DNA of 64,000 nt from Anaerolineales bacterium UBA2395 (GTDB taxonomy: Bacteria > Chloroflexota > Anaerolineae > Anaerolineales > Villigracilaceae): positions 219,806 through 283,805 of the forward strand of contig DDSH01000022.1 of the NCBI GenBank assembly GCA_002343775.1, written 5' to 3'. The notes under the pieces are model-generated. The model did no database searches. It was given only the letters and a program-made list of their open reading frames with translations, and had not been told where the DNA came from. Below are positions 7,975 through 16,043 of the stretch, in pieces; within the stretch, counting starts at the first letter, position 1; each line of letters starts with the position of its first letter. A program made the translations under genes and the position numbers.

Positions 7975-8478
7975 ATGAAAATCAACCAACCCGTCCCCGA
8001 TTTCGAATTACCAGATCTTGACGGCAACATCCACCGCCTCTCCGAGCATCGCGGACGCATCATCATCGTCAACTTTTGGTCGAGCGAGTGCCCACATTCG
8101 GAACGCACTGATAAAGCCATCCTCTCGATGTTCGTGCAGTGGCAGGACGATGTATCGATGCTGACCATCGCATCGAACCGCAACGAAACACCGTCAGCGT
8201 TGCGAAAGGCGGCTGAAACGCGGCGACTCCCCGAGGTCCTGCATGATGCGGATTGCCGCGTGGCAGACTTGTTCGCTGCCCAGACCACCCCGCATGTCTT
8301 CGTCATCGACCGGGAGGGAATCCTGCGCTATTGCGGCTCGGTGGATGATGTGACGTTTCGCCAGCGCACGCCCACCCGCTTCTTTCTCGACGAGGTAGTG
8401 GAGTCGCTGCTCGAGGGGCATTTGCCAACACTGACAGAGACTCCCGCTTACGGCTGCGCCATTGTGCGTGAAGTTTGA
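7975..8478 (+). CDS. Redoxin (AhpC/TSA-TlpA-like thioredoxin fold), monothiol
   Basis: A 167-residue thioredoxin-fold protein: NQPVPDFELPDLDGNIHRLS, then IIIVNFWSSECPHSE and the cis-proline region TTPHVFVIDREG. The active site is C-P-H-S, where TlpA-type proteins have CxxC, so the resolving cysteine is absent at that place. A C-terminal cysteine (YGCAIV) exists. In-frame ATGs at 7918 and 7954 lie in or upstream of an AT-rich promoter-like stretch, so 7975 is preferred. It may be a peroxiredoxin-like or disulfide-handling protein; no partner is nearby. Confidence 0.82.
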   Translation: MKINQPVPDFELPDLDGNIHRLSEHRGRIIIVNFWSSECPHSERTDKAILSMFVQWQDDVSMLTIASNRNETPSALRKAAETRRLPEVLHDADCRVADLFAAQTTPHVFVIDREGILRYCGSVDDVTFRQRTPTRFFLDEVVESLLEGHLPTLTETPAYGCAIVREV

Positions 8479-8484
8479 TAGAAT
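8479..8484 (+). promoter_or_regulatory. -10 box overlapping start region of CNBD/PH gene
   Basis: TAGAAT ends four bases before the ATG at 8488. Standard spacing puts +1 at 8491, which is an in-frame GTG, so translation may begin there from a leaderless message. Confidence 0.5.
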
Positions 8485-8487
8485 CGA

Positions 8488-10341
8488 ATGGTGATCGAGA
8501 CTCCGCAACGCATCGCTTTTTTGGATAAAGTCCACCTGTTCAGCGGGCTGGACCAGGGACAGCTGCAAGGCATTGCTCCGCAACTGGTCGAAACGGAAGC
8601 GTCTGCCGGGACGGTGGTCTTCAAACGCGGCGACAAGCCCAACGGGTTTTACATGATCTTCAAGGGCAGGGTCAAGGTGACCGTGCCGCACCCGGATACA
8701 GGCGAGCGGCAGATCGCCACGCTGCATGCGGGCGATTATTTTGGCGAAGAGGGGTTGTTCGAAAATGCGCCCCGTTCCGCCACCATTACCACTGTGGAAG
8801 ACTGCCAGATGTTCTTCATTTCGCGGCAGTTGTTCGACTCGCTCATCAGCCAATACGAGATCCTTCAACCGAATTTCAAGGTTGCGATCAAGAGTCGCAG
8901 GCTGGCGCGCTCCACGAACTTCAAATGGCTCGGCAAGAACGAGGTCATTTACTTTATTGCGCGCCGGCATAAGATCCGCCTGTACCAGGCGTTGATCGCT
9001 CCGGTGCTGGCGCTGGCGATTCCCATCAGCCTTTTTGTTATGGGCTTCATCACCAATGCCACCACGCCGTATGCGGTGGGCGCCATCGTTTCTGTTGGTT
9101 TGCTCGGCTGGATCATTTGGAGCGTCGTCGACTGGAGCAACGATTACTACATCGTTACCAATCAGCGGGTGATCTGGCTGGAAAAGATCGTCGGCTTGTA
9201 CGACAGCCGCCAGGAAGCGCCGCTGGGAACCATCCTTTCCGTCGGCGTGGAAACGGACATGCTTGGGCGGGTTTTCAACTTTGGCAATGTCATCGTGCGC
9301 ACCTTTGTCGGCAAACTGGAATTCGACCATGTCGATCATCCCGTGCAGGCGGCGGATATGATCCGCGAGTATTGGGAACGCACCAAAGCCATTACCACCC
9401 GCAGCCAGATCGATGTGATGAAGGACACCATCAAGGAAAAGTTGGGGATGCCGGTGCCGAAACGCCCCAAGGTGGAGCTATCGCCGCTGGTGGTGGCGGA
9501 TGAGGAGAAGATCGCAAAGACCCCCATGTGGGTGCTGGCGATGCAAAATCTATTTCAATTGCGGCTCGAAGACGGCGGGAAGATCACCTACCGCAAACAT
9601 TGGGTTGTGCTGTTCCGGCAGATATGGAAGCCGTTGGGGCTTCTATTTCTGGGAATCTTCTTCTTCTTCTGGCGGGTCTATGACCTATATACGACGATTG
9701 GGGTGACGATCATCCGCCGGAACGAAGGCGGGACGATCAGCCCCGATACATTGGCGGTAACGATCCCCCTGCTGCTCATGCCGGTCGGCTTCTGGCTGTG
9801 GTACGAATACACCGACTGGAAGAACGATACCTTCCTCGTAACCGACGACGAGATCCACGACATCGACCGTAAACCCTTCGGCAAGGAGGAACGCCGCTCG
9901 GCGCAGATCGAGAACATCCTCAGCACTGCCTACAAACGTGACGGGTTGATCGCCTATCTGTTCAACTATGGAACCGTGAATATTTCCGTGGGCGGCACGA
10001 ACATGGCATTCGAAGATGTGATGGACCCCGCCAGTGTACAAGCGGATATCAACCGCAGGCGCGCGGCACGCATTGCCAAGAAGAACGAAGACGCCGGCAA
10101 GGAAGACCGCGACCGCTTCGCGACCTGGCTGGCAGCGTATCACCAAAACCGTAATGAGTTTAGCTCAGCCGTCAAGCCGCCCAAAACCGCAGACACGGGG
10201 ACCAATCCCTTTGCGGCGGCGGCAGGCGACGACCTCGACAATCTTCCCATCGGTGATGAAAGCGAAGGGCTCGGGCTGGATGGCAGCACCGATGGTGACA
10301 TGGATTTTGGCAGCGGCGGCATGGAGGGCGGTGGCGGATAA
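8488..10341 (+). CDS. Cyclic nucleotide-binding domain / tandem bacterial PH-domain membrane protein
   Basis: This 617-residue protein starts with a CNBD at residues ~10-130 (FKRGDKPNGFYMIFKGRVKV, GDYFGEEGLFENAPRSATI). Two membrane segments (~165-212) follow, then a bPH_2-like domain (DYYIVTNQRVIWLEKIVGLY), a second pair of membrane segments (~385-445) and a second PH-like domain (DTFLVTDDEIHDIDRKPFGK). The tail is acidic and Gly-rich, ending GGMEGGGG. The CNBD probably senses cAMP/cGMP or another small ligand, and the PH-like parts may act at the membrane; both roles are inference. The promoter suggests a GTG start at 8491. Confidence 0.8.
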   Translation: MVIETPQRIAFLDKVHLFSGLDQGQLQGIAPQLVETEASAGTVVFKRGDKPNGFYMIFKGRVKVTVPHPDTGERQIATLHAGDYFGEEGLFENAPRSATITTVEDCQMFFISRQLFDSLISQYEILQPNFKVAIKSRRLARSTNFKWLGKNEVIYFIARRHKIRLYQALIAPVLALAIPISLFVMGFITNATTPYAVGAIVSVGLLGWIIWSVVDWSNDYYIVTNQRVIWLEKIVGLYDSRQEAPLGTILSVGVETDMLGRVFNFGNVIVRTFVGKLEFDHVDHPVQAADMIREYWERTKAITTRSQIDVMKDTIKEKLGMPVPKRPKVELSPLVVADEEKIAKTPMWVLAMQNLFQLRLEDGGKITYRKHWVVLFRQIWKPLGLLFLGIFFFFWRVYDLYTTIGVTIIRRNEGGTISPDTLAVTIPLLLMPVGFWLWYEYTDWKNDTFLVTDDEIHDIDRKPFGKEERRSAQIENILSTAYKRDGLIAYLFNYGTVNISVGGTNMAFEDVMDPASVQADINRRRAARIAKKNEDAGKEDRDRFATWLAAYHQNRNEFSSAVKPPKTADTGTNPFAAAAGDDLDNLPIGDESEGLGLDGSTDGDMDFGSGGMEGGGG

Positions 10342-10422
10342 TTCCCAAACCAAGTATGATTGCGGCTCGGCAAGACAGGCAAGGCACGCCTGACCAGTAA
10401 AAGCAAAAAGGATTGTAGTTAC

Positions 10423-10947
10423 ATGGCATTACGACAAATTGTGTACCTGCCCGCTCCCATCCTGCGGCGCAAGGCAAAACCGGTGACAAAGTTCGACAAA
10501 GACCTGCAAACATTGATAGACGATATGATCGAGACCATGCGTGAAGCCCCCGGCGTGGGGCTTGCCGCGCCTCAGATCGACCTGCCCATGCAGCTGGCGG
10601 TCATCGAATATGCCGAAGGGGAGGATGAAGAAGAGAATGAAGGCAAAGAGTTAAAGAAGAAACTTTTTGTGCTTATCAACCCCGAGATCACAAAAACCTC
10701 CGAGGAAAAAGTATTTGGCGTGGAAGGCTGTCTCTCGATCCCCGGCTTGATCGGCGAGGTGGAACGTCATGAAGCGATTCAGGTCAAGGCATTGAACCGG
10801 CACGGGCAGCCTGTTAAATTAAAAGTGGATGGCTGGATGGCGCGCATCTTCCAACATGAGATCGACCACCTGAACGGCGTCCTCTTCACTGACCGTGCCA
10901 CACGTGTATGGAAACCGCAGGAAGAAGACGAAACACCGCTTGATTAA
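10423..10947 (+). CDS. def: Peptide deformylase
   Basis: This 174-residue enzyme removes the N-formyl group from nascent proteins. All three family motifs are present: GVGLAAPQ, EGCLS (metal cysteine) and QHEIDHLNG (two metal histidines and the catalytic glutamate). An acidic insert (EGEDEEENEGKEL, residues ~65-78) sits between the first two motifs and is longer than usual. The ATG is chosen because AAAAGGA precedes it; the upstream extension to 10360 looks non-coding. recF follows after 52 bases on the same strand. Confidence 0.96.
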   Translation: MALRQIVYLPAPILRRKAKPVTKFDKDLQTLIDDMIETMREAPGVGLAAPQIDLPMQLAVIEYAEGEDEEENEGKELKKKLFVLINPEITKTSEEKVFGVEGCLSIPGLIGEVERHEAIQVKALNRHGQPVKLKVDGWMARIFQHEIDHLNGVLFTDRATRVWKPQEEDETPLD

Positions 10948-10999
10948 TAACTGTCGGGTTCCAAAGCCTGCTTTTGGTACCTGATCACTGGTAACTAAC

Positions 11000-12205
11000 T
11001 TGCATCTCCGCCACCTCTCCCTCACCAACTTCCGCAGCCTCACCCGCCTGGATACTGAACTTCCACGGCGGGCTGTTGTGTTGGTGGGACAGAACGCGCA
11101 GGGAAAAACCTCCGTGCTCGAAGCGATCTATTTCCTGGCGGCGTTCACTTCCTTCCAAACCCACGCGGATCGTCAAATTGTCAACTTTCACGAGGCGAAG
11201 AATCCGCTGGCAGTGACGCGGCTGGTGGCAGATTATCAGCGCGGCAAAGCCAAACACCGTCTCGAAGTGCGGCTCATTCTCGAACCCACCGGCGCAAACG
11301 GACAACGCTTACGAAAAGAAATCCTGCTCGACGGCGTCAAGCGCAACGTCAATGATGTCATCGGTCATTTCAACGCGGTCATCTTCGTGCCGCAGATGTC
11401 GCAGATCATCGAAGGCGGACCGGATGAACGTCGCCGCTATCTCAACCTCGCACTGGCGCAAGCCGTCCCTTCGTATGCACGCGTTCTGGGCGAATATTCG
11501 CAGGCGCTCACACAGCGCAACGCGCTGCTCAAGGCGTTGAATGAATATGGAGGAAACAGCGACCAACTTCAAGTCTGGGATGAGGCGCTGGTCAGGTTCG
11601 GGGCGCAGATCATTTTGTGGCGCATCCAGGCTGTGCAGGAGATCGAACGTCTCGCTTCGCGCGTCCATCATGAGTTGACTCGTGGAACCGAGATTCTTCG
11701 CCTCGCCTACGAACCCGCTTACGATCCACTGCCCAAGCCAAACGGACAACTCGGCTTGAAACTCGACACAGCGATTGACCGTTCTGCGCTTGATCTAAAA
11801 GAAATCCAGGATGGTTTTTTAGAGCGGCTCAAGCAGATTCGCAGCGAAGAAATTTCACGCGGCGTGACCACCATTGGTCCGCACCGCGACGACCTGCGCT
11901 TCATCATCAACAAAGCGGACGTGAGCGACTACGGCTCGCGCGGACAGATACGCACCACGCTGCTGGCACTGAAACTCGCCGAAGTTGAATGGATGAGAGA
12001 GCGCACCGGCGAGTACCCGGTCATCTTGCTCGATGAAGTGATGGCAGAACTGGACACCCATCGCCGCGCCGATCTGTTGAAGTATGTCAGTCAGGAACAT
12101 CAGGTCTTGTTCACAACAACTGACTTAAGCTTATTCGCACAGGAATTTTCCGAAGGCGCAGAGATCTGGGATGTGAAAGGCGGAGTAGTGGCGCCGAGGA
12201 GGTAA
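11000..12205 (+). CDS. recF: DNA replication/repair protein RecF
   Basis: This 401-residue SMC-like ATPase loads RecA at gapped DNA. Walker A is VGQNAQGKTSVLEAIY (residues ~30-45), the signature region contains TTIGPHRDDLRF, and Walker B is VILLDEVMAELD near residue 345. Translation starts at TTG 11000: an in-frame stop lies at 10982 and no ATG or GTG suits the conserved N-terminus LRHLSLTNFRSL. It follows def, away from the usual dnaA-dnaN-recF-gyrB order; gyrB in this window is 33 kb away. Confidence 0.95.
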   Translation: MHLRHLSLTNFRSLTRLDTELPRRAVVLVGQNAQGKTSVLEAIYFLAAFTSFQTHADRQIVNFHEAKNPLAVTRLVADYQRGKAKHRLEVRLILEPTGANGQRLRKEILLDGVKRNVNDVIGHFNAVIFVPQMSQIIEGGPDERRRYLNLALAQAVPSYARVLGEYSQALTQRNALLKALNEYGGNSDQLQVWDEALVRFGAQIILWRIQAVQEIERLASRVHHELTRGTEILRLAYEPAYDPLPKPNGQLGLKLDTAIDRSALDLKEIQDGFLERLKQIRSEEISRGVTTIGPHRDDLRFIINKADVSDYGSRGQIRTTLLALKLAEVEWMRERTGEYPVILLDEVMAELDTHRRADLLKYVSQEHQVLFTTTDLSLFAQEFSEGAEIWDVKGGVVAPRR

Positions 12206-12261
12206 TTGATTGCGACCACAATAAAAATTTCATTGATTCAAAATCCAGTGGATTGGTAAAG

Positions 12262-12267
12262 TAGAAT
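12262..12267 (+). promoter_or_regulatory. Leaderless -10 box for ribokinase operon
   Basis: TAGAAT with six bases to ATG 12274, so predicted +1 equals the start codon. No ribosome site is present. Confidence 0.6.
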
Positions 12268-12273
12268 TATCGT

Positions 12274-13191
12274 ATGTCAGACATCATCGTCATCGGTTCA
12301 TTGAATGCAGATCTGGTTGTCAAATCGCCGCGCTTCCCACAGCCGGGCGAAACCATCAGCGGCGAAGACCTGCAAACCATCCCCGGCGGCAAAGGCGCGA
12401 ATCAAGCCGTGGCAGCTGCAAGGCAAGGGGTGAAAACAGCCATGCTCGGGCGGGTCGGAAGCGATAGTTTCTCGTCCTTTCTCCTCGATAATTTAAGATC
12501 CAACCACGTGGACACCTCGCATGTTCTGAAAACAGATTCCGCCACCGGCACCGCCATCATCATTGTGGATGCGAACGGACAGAATAGCATTGTCCTCTCG
12601 CCGGGCGCAAACGGCATGGTCACGCCAGCGGATGTGGATTCCGCTTCTTTCTTAAACTCGAAGTTGCTTCTGCTCCAGTTGGAGATCCCCACACTGACGG
12701 TTCTCCGAGCCGCGCAAAAAGCCCGTGAACACGGTCTGACCGTCATCCTGAACCCCGCGCCCGCCAAACCGCTCCCCGCTGAATTGCTCGCCAATGTGGA
12801 TATCCTCATCCCCAACGAAAGCGAATTGGCTTTGCTCTCCGGCTTGCCTGTGGACGATGTTCCGTCCGCTGAAACTGCCGCAAAGGAAATCTTAAAGCGC
12901 GGCGTAAAGACTGTCATTGTGACGTTGGGCAGCAAAGGCGCGTTGCTCGTGACCGAGGAACAAGTAACACAAGTTGCCTCATATCAAGTGGATGTGGTGG
13001 ATACGACAGCAGCAGGTGACGCATTTATCGGCGGGTTCGCATCCTCTCTGCTCAACGGCAAATCTCTCGAAGAATCCGTCCGCTATGGGTGCGCCTGCGG
13101 CGCGCTGGCAACCACCAAATTTGGCGCACAACCCTCCCTGCCCACCAAAGAAGAAGTCGAAACCTTCCTTATTCATTATTCCGCATTCTAA
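12274..13191 (+). CDS. rbsK: Ribokinase (PfkB family)
   Basis: This 305-residue kinase phosphorylates ribose at O5. The N-terminal PfkB signature is PGGKGANQAVAAARQG (residues ~37-52), the ADP/anion-hole motif DTTAAGDAFIGG lies at ~245-256, and IVLSPGAN matches ribokinases. It begins an operon with two nucleoside hydrolases 14 and 45 bases apart and an ECF transporter. It therefore probably consumes ribose released from imported nucleosides (inference). The start codon coincides with the predicted transcription start. Confidence 0.93.
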   Translation: MSDIIVIGSLNADLVVKSPRFPQPGETISGEDLQTIPGGKGANQAVAAARQGVKTAMLGRVGSDSFSSFLLDNLRSNHVDTSHVLKTDSATGTAIIIVDANGQNSIVLSPGANGMVTPADVDSASFLNSKLLLLQLEIPTLTVLRAAQKAREHGLTVILNPAPAKPLPAELLANVDILIPNESELALLSGLPVDDVPSAETAAKEILKRGVKTVIVTLGSKGALLVTEEQVTQVASYQVDVVDTTAAGDAFIGGFASSLLNGKSLEESVRYGCACGALATTKFGAQPSLPTKEEVETFLIHYSAF

Positions 13192-13205
13192 ATTCATCAT
13201 TCCCC

Positions 13206-14159
13206 ATGCCTACCCGAATCATCCTCGACACCGACCCCGGCGCAGACGACGCGCTTGCCATCCTGCTCATGCTGGCTTCCCCTGAGATCCAACTCGAAGC
13301 CCTCACCACCGTCCAGGGCAACGTCAATCTTGAAAAGACCACTCGTAACGCATTGGCATTATTGGAGTTCTTGAATGCCAGTCATATCCCTGTGGCAAAA
13401 GGCTGCTCCACGCCGCTCATCAAGCCGCCGCACGGCGAACAGGGCGAAGAAGTCCACGGAAAAACAGGGCTTGGACAAGCCATCCTGCCCGAGCCAAGAT
13501 CAAAGGTCGTTGAGCCTCATGCCGTTGACTATTTGATCGAACGCTTCCTCGCCGAACCCGGTGAATTGACTCTCTTTGCCATCGGTCCGTTGACGAATGT
13601 GGCGCTGGCGATCCGCAAAGAACCGAAGTTTGCCCAAGCCGTGAAAGAATTGGTCATCATGGGCGGAGCCGTACGCTCTGGCGGGAACATCACCCCGCTG
13701 GCTGAGTTCAACATCCACGAAGATCCGCATGCGGCGCATGTCGTGTTCAATTCAGGCATTCCCATCACGCTCATCCCACTGGATGTGACCTATAAATGTC
13801 TGCTCACCGCAAAGGATGTGGAGCGCCTGAACGGCATCGACTCACCGATTGCGAAATTCGTCCGTGATGTGACGGCAGATTACATGGAGTTCTACCTGAA
13901 ATACGAAGGCTTCGACGGCTGCGCCTTGCACGATCCGCTGACGGTGGCGGCGGTCATTGCGCCGGAATTACTTTCCATCGAGAAGCATTATGTCAACGTG
14001 GATATTTCGGGCGGAGTTTCCACCGGAAAAACCTACGCTGATTTTATGAAGGTCTCAAAGAAACCTGCGAACATGAAAGTTGCGTTAGGTGTAAAGGGGC
14101 GCGAGTTCGTGGATCTTTTTGTTGAGAGATTGGAATCTTTTTGCAGGTCACGTTTATAA
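13206..14159 (+). CDS. Inosine-uridine preferring nucleoside hydrolase (copy 1)
   Basis: This 317-residue enzyme hydrolyses the N-glycosidic bond of ribonucleosides. The calcium-site motif RIILDTDPGADDALAILL opens the protein. GPLTNVALAI, VIMGGAVRSGGNITPLAEFN and ALHDPLTVAAV (His242, Asp243) follow, with the active-site histidine retained. ATG 13206 is chosen because it opens directly into the catalytic motif. It lies 14 bases after rbsK and is followed by a paralogue, a layout that favours nucleoside salvage. Confidence 0.93.
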   Translation: MPTRIILDTDPGADDALAILLMLASPEIQLEALTTVQGNVNLEKTTRNALALLEFLNASHIPVAKGCSTPLIKPPHGEQGEEVHGKTGLGQAILPEPRSKVVEPHAVDYLIERFLAEPGELTLFAIGPLTNVALAIRKEPKFAQAVKELVIMGGAVRSGGNITPLAEFNIHEDPHAAHVVFNSGIPITLIPLDVTYKCLLTAKDVERLNGIDSPIAKFVRDVTADYMEFYLKYEGFDGCALHDPLTVAAVIAPELLSIEKHYVNVDISGGVSTGKTYADFMKVSKKPANMKVALGVKGREFVDLFVERLESFCRSRL

Positions 14160-14166
14160 CGTGGCT

Positions 14167-14188
14167 GTAGGGGCGGGGTAGCCCCCGC
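14167..14188. repeat. GC-rich palindrome (gtaggggcggg family)
   Basis: gtaggggcggggtagccccc then gc can fold on gcgggg/ccccgc. Related elements lie at 40761-40785 and 60298-60320. Confidence 0.55.
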
Positions 14189-14204
14189 AATGACAGGATT
14201 AATT

Positions 14205-15152
14205 ATGCCCAAACACATCATTATAGACACCGACCCCGGCATCGACGATTCGCTTGCTATTTTGCTGGCACTGGCTTCGCCCGAACTTGTCATCGACGGC
14301 ATTATTTCTGTTCATGGCAATGTTTCCACCGAGCAGACGACAAAAAATGCGCTGTCCATTTTGGAATTGGCAAAGGCGAGCCATGTTCCAGTTTATAAAG
14401 GTTGTGACCTGCCGCTGGTAAAAGAGTCGCTGCTCAGCCCTGAAACACACGGAGATTCCGGTCTCGGGTATGCTCAACTTCCAGAACCAGTCACCCAGCC
14501 CAAGGCGGGGCATGGAAGCGATTACATCATCGAGCAGATCATGTCGCGCCCGGGAGAGATCACGCTGGTGGCGTTGGGTCCGCTGACAAATATCGCCATT
14601 GCTCTTCGCAAAGAGCCGCGCATCGTGAAGAATGTGAAGGAAGTTTTTGTCATGGGCGGCGCGATCCAACACACGGGCAATACGACAGCGCTGGCGGAAT
14701 TCAACACCTTCGTTGACCCGCACGCGGCGCACATCGTGTTTCATTCGGGAATGCCGATGATCCTCACCCCGCTGGATGTGACCTACCAATGCATCTTCAT
14801 GAAGGACGATCTGGACCGGCTGTTGAAGATCGATTCGCCCATCACAAAATACATCTCGGACTCAACGCGCTTCTACATGGAGTTTCACGATGAATATCAA
14901 AGCATCGAGGGATGTGTCATCAACGATCCGATGACGATGGCATTGACCTTCATGCCCGAAATATGTGACTATCAAGATCTGGTGGTGGATGTGGACATTT
15001 CAACGGGTGTGGGGTTGGGGAACACGTTCGCCGATTTTTATAACTACGGGAAGAAACCCAAAAATATGAAAGTGGCGATGGGGGTACGTCCGCGCATGTT
15101 CATGGAACTTTTCTTGAAACGAATGGAAAATCTTTGCAGTAAAATAAGGTAA
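14205..15152 (+). CDS. Nucleoside hydrolase paralogue (copy 2) with active-site substitution
   Basis: This 315-residue paralogue of the preceding gene keeps HIIIDTDPGIDDSLAIL, GPLTNIAIAL and FVMGGAIQHTGNTTALAEFN. In the C-terminal active-site motif it reads VINDPMTM, so the histidine of copy 1 (ALHDP) is asparagine here (Asn240). In studied enzymes that histidine donates a proton to the leaving base, so the substrate or mechanism may differ (inference). ATG 14205 follows ggattaatt; an upstream ATG at 14190 is less likely. The ECF substrate-binding gene follows 57 bases later. Confidence 0.9.
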   Translation: MPKHIIIDTDPGIDDSLAILLALASPELVIDGIISVHGNVSTEQTTKNALSILELAKASHVPVYKGCDLPLVKESLLSPETHGDSGLGYAQLPEPVTQPKAGHGSDYIIEQIMSRPGEITLVALGPLTNIAIALRKEPRIVKNVKEVFVMGGAIQHTGNTTALAEFNTFVDPHAAHIVFHSGMPMILTPLDVTYQCIFMKDDLDRLLKIDSPITKYISDSTRFYMEFHDEYQSIEGCVINDPMTMALTFMPEICDYQDLVVDVDISTGVGLGNTFADFYNYGKKPKNMKVAMGVRPRMFMELFLKRMENLCSKIR

Positions 15153-15209
15153 GACGAAACCGCGGTTGCGGTGTTATATCTGTCAAACACTATAAAAGGA
15201 GAAAGCAAG

Positions 15210-15977
15210 ATGGAAGTCATTTCGCAAAATGCAGTCTACTTTGCAGTCGTTGCAGTGATCATGATCCTTCTGTTTGCGTGGGCGTATTTCACCAAGCGCA
15301 TCCAGAAAGACTTCATCACCATGACCTGGGTGCTCATCCCGGTGGCGATTGCGATCAACCTGACCATCGGTCAGATCGTGTTGGTCTTGAAGTTGCCCGT
15401 CTATCTGGACAGCATCGGTACCGTGCTGGTCGGCGTGATCTGCGGACCCTGGGCTGGCGCGTTGACAGGTGCGCTTTCGAACATCATCGCCGGTATCATC
15501 CTTGACCCAGGTTGGTTCCCCTGGTTCCCGGTTGCGGCTGCCATTGGCGCGACCGCCGGTGTGATGGCGAACATTGGATACTTCAAGAACTGGTGGAAAG
15601 TGGTCGTGACCGGCTTTGTGATCGCAATCGTCGCCACCGTGGTCGGGACCCCGATCAGCATCGCCATCTTCGGCGGTATCTCAGCCAGTGGTTCCTCCAT
15701 CATCACCGCCTTCCTGCTCGAGACCGGCAGAAGTCTGGTCGGCGCGGTGCTGACCACCAACTTCATCGCCGAGCCGCTCGACAAGATCGCCACCAGCCTG
15801 TTGGCGTTCGCGATCATCGACGGTCTTTCGGCGCGTTACCTTTCCCGCTTCCCGCGCGGTGAGAATGCCGCCGTGGAAAAGGGACAGAAACAGACCCAAA
15901 TGATCATCGCGCTGGTGGTCGTTGTGCTGCTCATTCTGTTCGGCATCTTCATCCTGCCGAGCCTTACCGCAGGGTAA
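15210..15977 (+). CDS. ECF transporter substrate-binding (S) component
   Basis: This 255-residue membrane protein has 6-7 hydrophobic segments and follows AAAAGGAG. Conserved S-component features include LPVYLDSIGTVLVGVICGPW, GALSNIIAGIILDPGWFPW and a charged loop before a final membrane span. S components bind the substrate and dock on the T/A1/A2 module. Their genes are usually near enzymes for the same substrate; here those are ribokinase and two nucleoside hydrolases, so a nucleoside is the best guess. Queuosine is an alternative, since some firmicutes pair an ECF transporter with a nucleoside hydrolase for queuine salvage. Confidence 0.85.
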   Translation: MEVISQNAVYFAVVAVIMILLFAWAYFTKRIQKDFITMTWVLIPVAIAINLTIGQIVLVLKLPVYLDSIGTVLVGVICGPWAGALTGALSNIIAGIILDPGWFPWFPVAAAIGATAGVMANIGYFKNWWKVVVTGFVIAIVATVVGTPISIAIFGGISASGSSIITAFLLETGRSLVGAVLTTNFIAEPLDKIATSLLAFAIIDGLSARYLSRFPRGENAAVEKGQKQTQMIIALVVVVLLILFGIFILPSLTAG

Positions 15978-15988
15978 CAAACATGATG

Positions 15989-16020
15989 GCGGGAGGAGGC
16001 AATCTCCTCCCGCTTTTTTT
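15989..16020 (+). terminator. Strong hairpin terminator inside the ECF operon
   Basis: Ten-pair perfect stem gcgggaggag / ctcctcccgc, five-base loop, then seven T. It lies between the S and T genes and is followed by a separate -10 box for the T gene, so S may be expressed above T and A. Confidence 0.9.
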
Positions 16021-16029
16021 ATTTTCGAG

Positions 16030-16035
16030 TAAGAT
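16030..16035 (+). promoter_or_regulatory. Near-leaderless -10 box for ecfT
   Basis: TAAGAT followed eight bases later by ATG 16044; predicted leader two bases. This gives the transport module its own promoter after the terminator. Confidence 0.45.
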
Positions 16036-16043
16036 GTGCATCG

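Noticed and set aside
8194..9339. Minus-strand open frame of 381 codons
   Set aside because: It runs antisense across the end of the redoxin gene and the CNBD gene, which both have strong domain evidence.
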